From Acinetobacter junii CIP 64.5 (lineage in GTDB: Bacteria; Pseudomonadota; Gammaproteobacteria; Pseudomonadales; Moraxellaceae), in assembly GCF_000368765.1 (NCBI RefSeq), contig NZ_KB849655.1, positions 125,484 through 189,483 on the forward strand: a stretch of 64,000 nucleotides of DNA, written 5' to 3'. The position numbers and the translations under genes were made by a program. Below the pieces are notes generated by a model. The model was not told where the DNA came from. It saw only the letters and a list, made by a program, of their open reading frames with translations, and did no database searches. Below are positions 56,865 through 64,000 of the stretch, piece by piece. The first letter of the stretch is position 1. The number at the start of each line of letters is the position of its first letter.

Positions 56865-57155
56865 TCATTTGTGTTTGACTCTAGGAGTTAAGACATGATT
56901 GATTTTTAAAACCAATAGGAAGGTGATGGGTGTTGCAAATATCCACCAACTGACGAATCCGATCGATATTCCCTCAATCCAACATAATAAACTTCCTGAA
57001 ATTAGGAATAAAAGAAAAGCAAAGATTCGAAATTGCACTTGATAGGTCGTCATTATTTTTTGATATTTCAAATGAACTTTAGACTGTTGTTTAGAACTAC
57101 AACGATACAAGATGACCATACCGATTAAAGTCAGTAATAAACTAAAGAAAATCAC
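56865..57155 (-). CDS. DUF3325-like small membrane protein
   Basis: This 96-residue protein has an N-terminal helix (MIFFSLLLTLIGMVILYRC) and two more hydrophobic segments (FRIFAFLLFLISGSLLCWI and FVSWWIFATPITFLLVLKI), the layout of DUF3325. The family accompanies PepSY membrane proteins in iron-reduction or uptake operons. It overlaps the PepSY gene by four bases and ends the three-gene unit. Confidence 0.68.
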   Translation of the reverse strand: MIFFSLLLTLIGMVILYRCSSKQQSKVHLKYQKIMTTYQVQFRIFAFLLFLISGSLLCWIEGISIGFVSWWIFATPITFLLVLKINHVLTPRVKHK

Positions 57156-58708
57156 ACATTCACTCCATTTTTAATCAGTTTGCTTTTAATTTTCTGAGTT
57201 GACTTGATTTGTATTGGCTGAATGTTTTTATATATGAATGCTGCAAAACAAGCACAAGCAACAAAGAATAGATCAACACGTAGAAATAACCAGTAACTTT
57301 CCAAGTTTGCTATAAGGTCATGATTAAGCAAATAGAACAGGTTATATAAGGGTAAACTAAAAGCGACTAGAGCAAAGATCACAATCTGAGATTTCCATAA
57401 ATATTGCTTAGGTGTGAATAAAGCCAATACAAAACTAAGCATCCAAACGCTAAAAAATGTATAAATTTCATAATTAAGATCAGCGCTAGGACTTGAAATC
57501 AACCGATTCACTAAAAAATAGCTCAACATAGCAATCGGAAGACCAATAAAACTTGCAATATTTAAGCGATCAACAAGGTAGTAACCAAAATGGAATTTTG
57601 GGGACTTATACTGAATTTGTCGTTTAAGACTCCACAGCAATAGCCCTGACGCAATCATCAGACAGCCAAGAACTCCTGAGCAAAAAAAAGCAAATCTTAG
57701 AAAAGATTGGGCAAAAGTTGCCATGTGAAGTCCATAAACTCCAGCATTTAGGGTAGCTATAGCACTATTATTTCTAGTATTACTTAATATCTTTCCCGTT
57801 CCATCAAATACGATTTGCGGTTGATTTAGCGTGATTGAACGATCTTCAAGTTGTTTGATCGTTATTACGGCTTGATCCGTATTTGGATTTTTAACCTCAA
57901 AAGTAGCAAGTGATCGATCTCCCCATTGTTGTTTGATTCGAGTCAAAAGATCCTCTGTCGATATCATGTTGCTTATTTGAGGGGATGTTATCGTATTTGA
58001 ATTCGTAGCTACGGTTCGTATTTCAGTGAAATATTGATAAGGATTTTCTGGATAGAGTTTTTTCATTCCCCAAGGGAGATATAAATAAAAGAAAATGGCT
58101 AAGCCTGTAAACGTTATCGTCAGAAAAAAAGGAAGAGCTAAAACTGATGTCACATTATGAAAATCAAGCCAAGACCGTTGTGATTTAAATGTTCTGAGTG
58201 TAAAGAAGTCGGTAAATATCTTTTTGTGGGTAATAATGCCAGATACCAGTGCAATTAACATGATGAATGCTGCAAGGCTTGCGATGAGCCTGCCAATAAA
58301 CACAGGCATACCGTATAGCTGAAAATGAAAATTGTAAAAAAAGTCACCGCCTTGAGTATGAGATAATTGAAGTTCTTTGCCAGTATTAGCGTCTAAGCTT
58401 TTACTTTCGTAACCACCACTAGCTTTTTCCCAATAAATTTTATTTACAGGTTCTTCAGAATTAGCAACTTTTAAATACCACGTTTTAGCATCACTAGCAT
58501 TTTGGGATAGGTAATGAGTTGCAGTTAGGATTGCCGTATCCTGATTGATTTGATATTGCGCAAGTTGTGGCTGCATCCATAAAGTGATTTGATGCCGATA
58601 GTAGGAGCTTGTACCCATCAAGAAAATAGCAAATAGCAGCCATCCGAAAATTAAGCCCGTCCAAGCATGTAGCCAAGCCATTGACTGGCGAACACTTTTA
58701 TTCTGCAT
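57152..58708 (-). CDS. PepSY-associated membrane protein, probable siderophore/iron reductase component
   Basis: This 518-residue inner-membrane protein has N-terminal WLHAWTGLIFGWLLFAIFLMGT, a membrane helix typical of PepSY-TM proteins, then HNVTSVLALPFFLTITFTGLAIFF (about residues 183-206), a large periplasmic part, and a run of hydrophobic helices near the C-terminus. Relatives such as PiuB, FoxB and FsrB-like proteins reduce ferric siderophores or assist iron release. It lies three bases after the DUF3649-like gene and overlaps the DUF3325-like gene. A Fur-like site precedes the operon. Confidence 0.78.
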   Translation of the reverse strand: MQNKSVRQSMAWLHAWTGLIFGWLLFAIFLMGTSSYYRHQITLWMQPQLAQYQINQDTAILTATHYLSQNASDAKTWYLKVANSEEPVNKIYWEKASGGYESKSLDANTGKELQLSHTQGGDFFYNFHFQLYGMPVFIGRLIASLAAFIMLIALVSGIITHKKIFTDFFTLRTFKSQRSWLDFHNVTSVLALPFFLTITFTGLAIFFYLYLPWGMKKLYPENPYQYFTEIRTVATNSNTITSPQISNMISTEDLLTRIKQQWGDRSLATFEVKNPNTDQAVITIKQLEDRSITLNQPQIVFDGTGKILSNTRNNSAIATLNAGVYGLHMATFAQSFLRFAFFCSGVLGCLMIASGLLLWSLKRQIQYKSPKFHFGYYLVDRLNIASFIGLPIAMLSYFLVNRLISSPSADLNYEIYTFFSVWMLSFVLALFTPKQYLWKSQIVIFALVAFSLPLYNLFYLLNHDLIANLESYWLFLRVDLFFVACACFAAFIYKNIQPIQIKSTQKIKSKLIKNGVNV

Positions 58709-58711
58709 TTT

Positions 58712-59005
58712 TTAATTCAAACCTGCTGATAAGCCAAATAGAAATATGGTGAGTGCGAAACTTGTTAGGGCGAGCTTAGATAAAGAAGTAAAACAAAATC
58801 CAACAATGATAAAGCTGAGATAAAAAAATATGGAAATGAATGCTGCTAGATAAATTGCTTCAGCCTTGGCTAAAAAAGCCTGAAAAACTTGAGTAAGACT
58901 CATACATAAAAATGCTGTACATACATACCCGATCACAAACGTTAAAAAGAAGCGAAATAAAACATTTAATTTATCGCTATATGTATTTAAAGAAGTCTTA
59001 GGCAT
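58712..59005 (-). CDS. DUF3649-like small membrane protein
   Basis: This protein of about 97 residues has three hydrophobic segments (VLFRFFLTFVIGYVCTAFLC, AIYLAAFISIFFYLSFIIVGF, LALTSFALTIFLFGLS), matching DUF3649 in length and pattern. It is the first gene of the reverse-strand trio with the PepSY and DUF3325-like genes. ATG at 59005 or GTG at 59014 could be the start; neither has a strong ribosome site. Confidence 0.62.
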   Translation of the reverse strand: MPKTSLNTYSDKLNVLFRFFLTFVIGYVCTAFLCMSLTQVFQAFLAKAEAIYLAAFISIFFYLSFIIVGFCFTSLSKLALTSFALTIFLFGLSAGLN

Positions 59006-59043
59006 GAAGTTCACAACGATGTTAAATAGAATTAATTACATAT

Positions 59044-59062
59044 GAAAATGATTCTTGTTTAT
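59044..59062. promoter_or_regulatory. Candidate Fur box before DUF3649-PepSY-DUF3325 operon
   Basis: On the reverse strand the core AAGAATCATTTTCA matches the 7-1-7 Fur pattern at about 10 of 14 positions. It lies about 40 bases before the operon start and shares AAGAATCATT with the candidate upstream of fumC. Confidence 0.4.
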
Positions 59063-59249
59063 ATTATTATGTAAGTCAATTCTATTCAATTTTACTTTAA
59101 TCGTAAATACAAATGGATATAAGAATAATTAATGCTAATACAGATGATTCATAATGTTCACTAATCAAGAACAAATTGTCATCTTTGATGCGATTCAATG
59201 TAAAATCATTTTGTTAAAATATTTCAAACATTTGAATGGGGCAGTTGTC

Positions 59250-60425
59250 TTGTTAAAGCAAAAACTAAAAATTGGGATCGTCGTGGGTGAAGTTTCTGGT
59301 GATACGCTAGGAGTTAAACTCATGCGTAGTTTTCGCGAACAAGGCATAGATGTTGAATTTGAGGGTATTGGTGGCCCGCAAATGATCGCTGAAGGTTTTC
59401 ATAGTTATTATCCTATGGAAATACTATCTGTGATGGGAATTGTGGAAGTCTTAAAAGACCTAAAAAAATTATTTGCTGTACGTGATGGTCTAGTTGAACG
59501 ATGGACTGAACGTCCCGTAGATATTTTTATAGGAATAGATGCGCCAGATTTCAATCTACGTCTATCTAAAACGATTAAAGAAAACAATTTACCAATCAAA
59601 ACAGTTCAATATGTGAGTCCTTCAGTTTGGGCTTGGCGTCAAGGACGAGTTCATGGCATTAAACGAAGTATAGATTTAGTCCTTTGTTTGTTTCCATTTG
59701 AAAAAACGTTCTATGAAAATTATGAGGTGCCAGCAGCATTTGTAGGACACCCTTTAGCAAAACAATTACCTCTCAAGAATCCGATTATTGAAGCGAAACA
59801 TCAATTAGGTTTAGCCGCAAATAAAACTCATATTGCATTACTTCCTGGCAGTCGTCGCGGTGAAATCGAACGATTATTGCCATTATTGACGGATGCTGCC
59901 GAGATTTTACATCGAAAATATCCAGAGCTTGAGTTTCTGATACCTACAATCAATGATGCTCGTAAGCAACAGATAGAGCAGGGTTTACAAAATGTAGGGA
60001 CTAGTTTAAAGGCTAAAATTCATGTTTTAGAAAATTCAGATGCTGAATCAAAAATTGGACGTATGGTGATGAATGCGAGTGACATAGTTGCTTTAGCATC
60101 TGGCACAGCGACACTTGAAGCGATGTTATTGCACCGTCCGATGGTGACATTCTATAAATTAAACTGGTTAACCTATCTAATTGCGAAATTTTTAGTCAAA
60201 ATACCATATTATTCTTTGCCCAATATTATTGCTGGCAAAAAGGTAATTGAAGAGTTAATACAAGCAGATGCAACGCCACAGCATTTAGCAACTTCAATTG
60301 AGAAATTGATGGATCACGAAACTGCACATATTCAAATGATGCAACATCTTAGTATGCATAAGCAGCTCATCTCAGGGAATACTGATGATCCAGTCCAAGC
60401 GATATTGAACTGTTTGAGCTCTTGA
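59250..60425 (+). CDS. lpxB: Lipid-A-disaccharide synthase
   Basis: This GT19 glycosyltransferase of about 391 residues joins UDP-diacylglucosamine and lipid X to form the lipid A disaccharide. GIVVGEVSGDTLG near the N-terminus, EFEGIGGPQM, GIDAPDFNLRL, YVSPSVWAWRQGR, FVGHPLA, LLPGSRRGEIERLLP and ASGTATLEAML are all family motifs. The frame is open to an ATG at 59154, but that adds about 32 residues without family match; a TTG at 59250 after GGGGCAG gives a normal N-terminus. It is a single gene far from lpxD-fabZ-lpxA, at about 35 kb distance. Confidence 0.92.
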   Translation: MLKQKLKIGIVVGEVSGDTLGVKLMRSFREQGIDVEFEGIGGPQMIAEGFHSYYPMEILSVMGIVEVLKDLKKLFAVRDGLVERWTERPVDIFIGIDAPDFNLRLSKTIKENNLPIKTVQYVSPSVWAWRQGRVHGIKRSIDLVLCLFPFEKTFYENYEVPAAFVGHPLAKQLPLKNPIIEAKHQLGLAANKTHIALLPGSRRGEIERLLPLLTDAAEILHRKYPELEFLIPTINDARKQQIEQGLQNVGTSLKAKIHVLENSDAESKIGRMVMNASDIVALASGTATLEAMLLHRPMVTFYKLNWLTYLIAKFLVKIPYYSLPNIIAGKKVIEELIQADATPQHLATSIEKLMDHETAHIQMMQHLSMHKQLISGNTDDPVQAILNCLSS

Positions 60426-60433
60426 TAAATAAA

Positions 60434-60455
60434 AAGGTGGCAACGTAGCCACCTT
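60434..60455. terminator. Intrinsic terminator between convergent lpxB and DUF2797 gene
   Basis: AAGGTGGC (60434-60441) and GCCACCTT (60448-60455) form a stem with a six-base loop. An A run lies to the left and a short T-rich stretch to the right. Confidence 0.75.
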
Positions 60456-60466
60456 ATTCAAGTCAT

Positions 60467-61336
60467 TCAAGCTCTAAGAATTAGTTCATAGCCTGTATAT
60501 TTTCGAATATTGATTACTCCAATATCAAGTATCAGGTATTGACCTTTAATACCTTGTAATACACTGCGTATTTTTGGAGTCTTATCCAAATTTAGTGATT
60601 TTATTTTTTCAGGATATTGTTCCACAGGGTATATAAACTCATGTGGTATTTCATTTTCTAGTAATTCTAGATTTTCATTGAACTCTAGATTTTGACTGAA
60701 CTCATCACGAATACTTTGAATCTTAGGTGCAAATTCCTCAATGATCTGATCCCGCTGTTCAATTAAATTTAGTGGCTCAGCTTCGCCTTTAAGCAATTTA
60801 CGCCAATCAGTTTTATCAGCGATTTGAGTGCCAAATAATGTTTCTAAATGTCCTGATAAACGGCGTGAACCCACTTTCATGATTGGGAGAGCTTGTGTCG
60901 CACCTTGATCTAACCAACGTGTTGGCATATTCACGATACGGGTGATTCCGATTTTTAAGGCACTAGAGTTCGCTAAATAAACAATATGTGGTTGGAAGCA
61001 GACATTGTGTGCAAAATCATTTTCACGGCATGTACCTAAATGATAATGACAGGTTTCAGGCTTCATAATACACAAGTCACATTCAGCTTTTGTTTTAAAG
61101 CATTTAAAGCAATGTCCTTGCGAATATGATTTAGGTGTTTTTGCACCACAAGATGTACAAAAAATATTTCCAGTCCATTCAATCTCTAATTCTTGACCCA
61201 ACACAAACGGTAGATCAGTTTCTGAACGATCTAGGATAAATTTATATTCAACATTTGCCTTGCGTGTTGATTGATCAGTTACACTATGCGTTTTGAGTGC
61301 TGCATGCATTTTATGGCAAATGCCCTGTAGTTCCAT
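60467..61336 (-). CDS. DUF2797 family protein with cysteine cluster
   Basis: This protein of about 289 residues has a cysteine/histidine-rich region in its first half (CTSCGAKTP, HCFKCF, CDLC, CHYHLGTC) that probably binds zinc. A GIY-YIG-like segment follows: VYLANSSALKIGITRIVNMPTRWLDQGA and RLSGHLETLFG. DUF2797 proteins have no established function to my knowledge. The ATG at 61336 is chosen, with GAGAG upstream, because the longer frame to 61396 would run into the divergent gene at 61374. The two starts are 37 bases apart and must share a short promoter region. Confidence 0.75.
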   Translation of the reverse strand: MELQGICHKMHAALKTHSVTDQSTRKANVEYKFILDRSETDLPFVLGQELEIEWTGNIFCTSCGAKTPKSYSQGHCFKCFKTKAECDLCIMKPETCHYHLGTCRENDFAHNVCFQPHIVYLANSSALKIGITRIVNMPTRWLDQGATQALPIMKVGSRRLSGHLETLFGTQIADKTDWRKLLKGEAEPLNLIEQRDQIIEEFAPKIQSIRDEFSQNLEFNENLELLENEIPHEFIYPVEQYPEKIKSLNLDKTPKIRSVLQGIKGQYLILDIGVINIRKYTGYELILRA

Positions 61337-61373
61337 TAATAAACTCTCATCTTTCTCAATCAAGGGTTGCAGT

Positions 61374-61835
61374 ATGGCTGAACAAAATGTCATCACTTCT
61401 ATGCTAGACGATTTATTTAAAGAACAGCCGATTCATACTGCACTTTGTATAGGTCAGAAAATTGACCAAAATGCTTCTATTCAATGGAATTATTTTAGCG
61501 TAACTGACTTTTTAAATCTGCCTTTTACGCAGCGATATGATTTAGGTTTTGTATTATTTGATACAGAAGAAATGCAAACTATCAGTGATTCTCAAAAATC
61601 TCAACTATTAGTCAAGCTTCGAGATTTGATGGCAAAACGTATCGTTGTCGTGAGTAAATTAACTGATGAGAAGTTACTGCGTTCACTTGGTTTTACTCAA
61701 TTGATTGATAAAACCACGCATGAAAGCGATTTTGCTTTATGGCAGTTTAATATTTTAACTTATAAACATGTTCCTGACTGGTTTAATTCTAAGTTCTGGG
61801 CAAATCCTGAAAACTGGGATAAGTTCCGCTGGTGA
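61374..61835 (+). CDS. DUF6231-like protein
   Basis: This 153-residue protein looks like a small Rossmann-type domain: IHTALCIGQK near the N-terminus, RYDLGFVLFDTEEM in the middle, a KRIVVVSKLT strand, and a C-terminal tail PDWFNSKFWANPENWDKFRW. I associate this tail with the DUF6231 proteins found in Acinetobacter and Pseudomonas, whose function is unknown. The start is the ATG at 61374; a longer frame from 61293 would overlap the divergent gene. It is followed by a terminator. Confidence 0.65.
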   Translation: MAEQNVITSMLDDLFKEQPIHTALCIGQKIDQNASIQWNYFSVTDFLNLPFTQRYDLGFVLFDTEEMQTISDSQKSQLLVKLRDLMAKRIVVVSKLTDEKLLRSLGFTQLIDKTTHESDFALWQFNILTYKHVPDWFNSKFWANPENWDKFRW

Positions 61836-61842
61836 TCAGGCC

Positions 61843-61871
61843 GGATTTAGCTAAGCTAAATCCTTGCTTTT
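61843..61871 (+). terminator. Intrinsic terminator after DUF6231-like gene
   Basis: GGATTTAGC (61843-61851) pairs perfectly with GCTAAATCC (61855-61863) around a three-base loop, followed by TTGCTTTT. Confidence 0.8.
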
Positions 61872-61934
61872 GATTGCAAGTTCTTGCAAAAATTAACAAA
61901 TCATCTTTGTTTTGTTTTTTCAAAGCAGCGTATT

Positions 61935-61959
61935 CTTTTGGAATAAATAATTCCAAAGG
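61935..61959 (+). promoter_or_regulatory. Hairpin masking the ribosome site of the DUF937 gene
   Basis: CTTTTGGAAT (61935-61944) pairs with ATTCCAAAGG (61950-61959) around a five-base loop, with one G-U pair. The right arm contains most of the AAAGGA Shine-Dalgarno sequence, seven bases before the ATG at 61967. Four consecutive U residues pair with part of the ribosome site, reminiscent of fourU RNA thermometers. Confidence 0.6.
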
Positions 61960-61966
61960 ATAAGTC

Positions 61967-62590
61967 ATGACGGATTTAGCAAACATTGTTGAAATACTGG
62001 CGAAACAAGCTTTAGGTGGACAACAACAAACGACTGGGCAAAGTGGTTTGGGCGGAATTTTAGGTTCAGTTTTAGGTCAACTTGGTGGACAACAACAAAA
62101 TAATCAAAACCAACAACAAGGCGGTTTAGGCGGAATTCTTGGTTCAGTATTAGGTCAGTTAGGTGCGGGAAATAGTAGTAATTCTACTCAGACCAATAGT
62201 AACAGCAGTGGTACAGCACAAACGTTATTGATAGCAGTTTTACCTTTAATTCTTGCATGGATTCAAAAACAAGGCGGTTTGCAAGGTGCTTTAGATAAAC
62301 TAAAAAATGCAGGTTTAGCAAATCAGGTCCAAAGCTGGGTCGATCCACAACAGCAAAATGCGCAAGATGTACCAGATCAAAACATTCAAAGTTTATTTGA
62401 TGATCAAGATATCGAACAGGTTGCTCAACAAGCACAAGCGCCAAAGCAAGAAATTTACAGTGCGATTGCGTCTGTACTACCTCAAGTGATTGATTCTTTG
62501 ACTCCGCAAGGAAGTAATACCAATCCCCAAGAAGCAAATCAAGATATTCAACAAGTATTGAATTTGGTGAGTGGTTTTTTAAAAAGATAA
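61967..62590 (+). CDS. DUF937/YidB-like protein
   Basis: This 207-residue, glutamine- and asparagine-rich protein begins MTDLANIVEILAKQALGG. It contains a repeated 14-residue unit GLGGILGSVLGQLG at about residues 27-40 and 53-66, then a hydrophobic segment (TLLIAVLPLILAWIQ, about 85-99) and the family-like GGLQGALDKLKNAGLANQVQSWV. The C-terminal part (PDQNIQSLFDDQDIEQVAQQ to LVSGFLKR) fits DUF937/YidB proteins, whose function is unknown. A hairpin covers its ribosome site. A strong terminator follows. Confidence 0.78.
   Translation: MTDLANIVEILAKQALGGQQQTTGQSGLGGILGSVLGQLGGQQQNNQNQQQGGLGGILGSVLGQLGAGNSSNSTQTNSNSSGTAQTLLIAVLPLILAWIQKQGGLQGALDKLKNAGLANQVQSWVDPQQQNAQDVPDQNIQSLFDDQDIEQVAQQAQAPKQEIYSAIASVLPQVIDSLTPQGSNTNPQEANQDIQQVLNLVSGFLKR
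62045..62164 (+). repeat. Two-copy 42-bp internal repeat in DUF937 gene
   Basis: The segments at 62045-62086 and 62123-62164 encode the same 14 residues. They differ at about 7 of 42 bases, all silent. A 36-base glutamine/asparagine-rich spacer separates them. Confidence 0.85.
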
Positions 62591-62598
62591 GCATATAA

Positions 62599-62627
62599 AA
62601 ATAAAAGGGCGAAACGCCCTTTTATTT
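62599..62627. terminator. Bidirectional terminator between DUF937 gene and porin
   Basis: A perfect 13-bp stem (62599-62611 with 62615-62627) surrounds loop AAA, with GGGCG/CGCCC at the loop end and A/T tracts outside. It suits both convergent genes. Confidence 0.93.
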
Positions 62628-62649
62628 AACACTTGAAATAAACTTCTGA

Positions 62650-63741
62650 TTAGAAGTTATATTCCATACCTAAACCAATAACAGTTTTCTTGTTATTGTC
62701 TTTCTGCCAGTCAATTTTTTGTTGAGCAACAACACCGTAGAAACGAGCTTGTTTATTGATATTGTAATCAGCACCTACACCGTATAAATCATTTTTACGA
62801 TCTTCAAGACCATCAACTTCTGTTTTTGCAGAGATATATTCTGCTTTTAACTTCACTGGTGTAGAAGGAATGATATATGCAGCAGTTACACCGAAAGCGT
62901 TTTCTTTTAAGCCTTTGTATCCTACAAGTGTATCATCTGTAGGTTTCGCAGTTTGCCATAAACCACCGAATACTAAACCTTCAGCACCTACTTGAGATAA
63001 ATCAAGTGAGCCAGTTACACGCACTGCATCTGTATATACACCAGATAAGCCATAAGCATTATACTTTGATGCAACTGCAAAGTTACCTGCAACAGCTGCA
63101 TTTAAACCAATATCTTTATTTTCGTAAGTTAGAGATGTTGAAACACCATCACCAAATCCATTACGACTACCTTTTTGACCACTTGCAGAGTTATCTAGAG
63201 GTATTGTTTGACCGTTTTTATCCTTAGTATTTTCATTTTGTTCACCTTGTTGGAACATGATGTTAAACGCTAAACCGCCAAGCAATTTTTTATCAGTTTC
63301 AAAACCAATTACGTTAGTTAAGCGATCTTCACCAACAAGAACTTTAGTCATATCCAGTTCATTGTTATCGTTAAAAATATCTTGGTTATTATTAGCTGCA
63401 GTTTTGAAGTAAGAATCGTGTTGACCAACTTTTAATGTTGCAACACCAGCAGATTTAACACCTACAAAACGGTTACGGTTTTTAAAAGCATCACCATCGC
63501 CATCTGCCCAAATTTCCCATTCGGCTAAATAAACTGCTGATAAGTTATCAGTCAATTTTTCTTCGCCCTTAACACCAATACGTGAAGCATTTGAATTTAC
63601 TTTTGTTACGCTTTCATCTTTAAAGCCGTTGTTGTCAATATTGTCCAAAGTCACACTGAGCTTACCATACAATGTTGGTGCTGCTTGCGCTGCATTCATG
63701 GCTAAAGTTGCTACTGATGCAGCAAGAAGCAATTTTTTCAT
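62650..63741 (-). CDS. General porin, probable Pho-regulated outer membrane channel
   Basis: This 363-residue protein has a signal peptide (MKKLLLAASVATLAMNAAQA), mature start APTLYGKLSVTLDN, and a sixteen-strand porin barrel ending GLGMEYNF with terminal phenylalanine. NASRIGVKGEEKLTDNLSAVYLAEWE and RNRFVGVKSAGVATLKVGQHDS match the Gram-negative porin family, including the loop-3 region. Its promoter carries four Pho-box-like repeats, suggesting induction on phosphate starvation and a channel for phosphate or phosphorylated solutes, by analogy with PhoE or OprP. That role is an inference; the barrel itself does not show the solute. Confidence 0.88.
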   Translation of the reverse strand: MKKLLLAASVATLAMNAAQAAPTLYGKLSVTLDNIDNNGFKDESVTKVNSNASRIGVKGEEKLTDNLSAVYLAEWEIWADGDGDAFKNRNRFVGVKSAGVATLKVGQHDSYFKTAANNNQDIFNDNNELDMTKVLVGEDRLTNVIGFETDKKLLGGLAFNIMFQQGEQNENTKDKNGQTIPLDNSASGQKGSRNGFGDGVSTSLTYENKDIGLNAAVAGNFAVASKYNAYGLSGVYTDAVRVTGSLDLSQVGAEGLVFGGLWQTAKPTDDTLVGYKGLKENAFGVTAAYIIPSTPVKLKAEYISAKTEVDGLEDRKNDLYGVGADYNINKQARFYGVVAQQKIDWQKDNNKKTVIGLGMEYNF

Positions 63742-63843
63742 TGAGATTTCTCCAAAACACTTTTTTGTAAATGGCTAATGCCTTAGTTACTGTTATAAGC
63801 TTGCTTGTGTACAAAAAGTTACACAGCTCACTGACTTGTATGC

Positions 63844-63899
63844 AGTATCGGAAAACTTTGTGACAGAGAAGTGAAAGAAAGATGACAGTTTGATGACGA
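63844..63899 (-). promoter_or_regulatory. Four tandem Pho-box units and -10 element upstream of porin
   Basis: On the porin strand, four 11-base units follow each other exactly: TCGTCATCAAA, CTGTCATCTTT, CTTTCACTTCT and CTGTCACAAAG (63899 down to 63856). Each is a CTGTCAT-like heptamer plus a 4-base spacer, the structure of PhoB sites. A -10-like GATACT (63849-63844) begins ten bases after the last heptamer, where PhoB-dependent promoters place it. The porin ATG is about 100 bases further. Confidence 0.75.
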
Positions 63900-63949
63900 T
63901 TTATATTTAGTAATAATTATATTTATTATTGATTTTTATAGTAATAATA

Positions 63950-63976
63950 AAAAACGAAGTTATAACTTCGCTTTTT
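63950..63976. terminator. Intrinsic terminator near right edge
   Basis: CGAAGTTATAACTTCG is a perfect palindrome (63955-63970) flanked by an A run and a T run. On the reverse strand it would end a gene lying beyond the right edge of the window. Confidence 0.7.
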
Positions 63977-64000
63977 ATTATGTGAAAAATTACAGCGCAG

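Noticed and set aside
59154..59249. N-terminal extension of LpxB from the ATG at 59154
   Set aside because: About 32 residues with no LpxB-like sequence precede the conserved GIVVGEVSGDTLG; a TTG at 59250 gives the normal length.
1..64000. Mobile elements, CRISPR arrays, tRNA and rRNA genes
   Set aside because: No transposase, integrase, regularly spaced repeats, cloverleaf-like sequence or rRNA-like sequence was seen on either strand by eye; a formal search was not possible.

Overview
The window looks like chromosomal DNA of an Acinetobacter species. It is AT-rich, and it carries several gene arrangements typical of that genus: divergent alkR/alkM for alkane hydroxylation, a bifunctional mannitol-1-phosphate phosphatase/dehydrogenase (MtlD), lpxB separated from the lpxD-fabZ-lpxA operon, and a citrate-hydroxamate siderophore locus of the acinetoferrin/baumannoferrin type. 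I saw no rRNA, tRNA, insertion sequence, prophage or CRISPR array. The genes are dense and usually separated by clear intrinsic terminators.

Layout. 1-11 kb: a GalE-like epimerase lacking the usual catalytic lysine, class II fumarase, a tandem glycine riboswitch in front of a DadA-type FAD oxidoreductase, a secreted LprI-like protein, ispF, a small phosphatase-like protein, argF, a TetR regulator, and the ntrBC nitrogen two-component pair. 11.5-23.9 kb: rimO, then the envelope/housekeeping block pyrH-frr-uppS-cdsA-dxr-rseP-bamA-skp-lpxD-fabZ-lpxA. 23.9-33 kb: alkR/alkM, glutathione reductase, two adjacent acyl-CoA dehydrogenase genes (one without the usual catalytic Glu), an ABC1/UbiB-like kinase, a small hypothetical gene and ybaK.

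33-44.3 kb: an iron-acquisition locus. Two Fur-box-like sites, one a perfect 9-1-9 inverted repeat, precede two NIS (IucA/IucC) synthetases, an amine N-hydroxylase, an acyltransferase, a small protein of unknown function, an importer-like MFS protein, a TonB receptor and a second MFS protein. Order and content match the acinetoferrin acbABCD-actBCAD scheme as I recall it. 44.5-50.3 kb: mtlD, then a cobalamin nucleotide-loop operon (cobU, cobT, cobC, cobS) led by a 2H-phosphoesterase-like gene. 50.3-54.5 kb: a reverse-strand metal-uptake module (His-rich DUF2946 protein, TonB receptor, PepSY membrane protein). Its receptor gene is cut by one in-frame TAA, with the reading frame open on both sides.

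54.6-64 kb: aroG-type DAHP synthase, a TauE/SafE transporter, a DUF3649-PepSY-DUF3325 operon with a candidate Fur site, lpxB, a DUF2797 and a DUF6231-like gene, a DUF937 gene whose Shine-Dalgarno sequence is buried in a hairpin, and a porin preceded by four 11-bp direct repeats with Pho-box spacing.

The most useful leads are the Pho-box porin, the riboswitch-controlled oxidoreductase, the probably heteromeric acyl-CoA dehydrogenase pair, the 2H-phosphoesterase in the cobalamin operon, the nonsense-interrupted receptor and the hairpin-masked start of the DUF937 gene. I found no wholly new multi-gene defence or mobile system.
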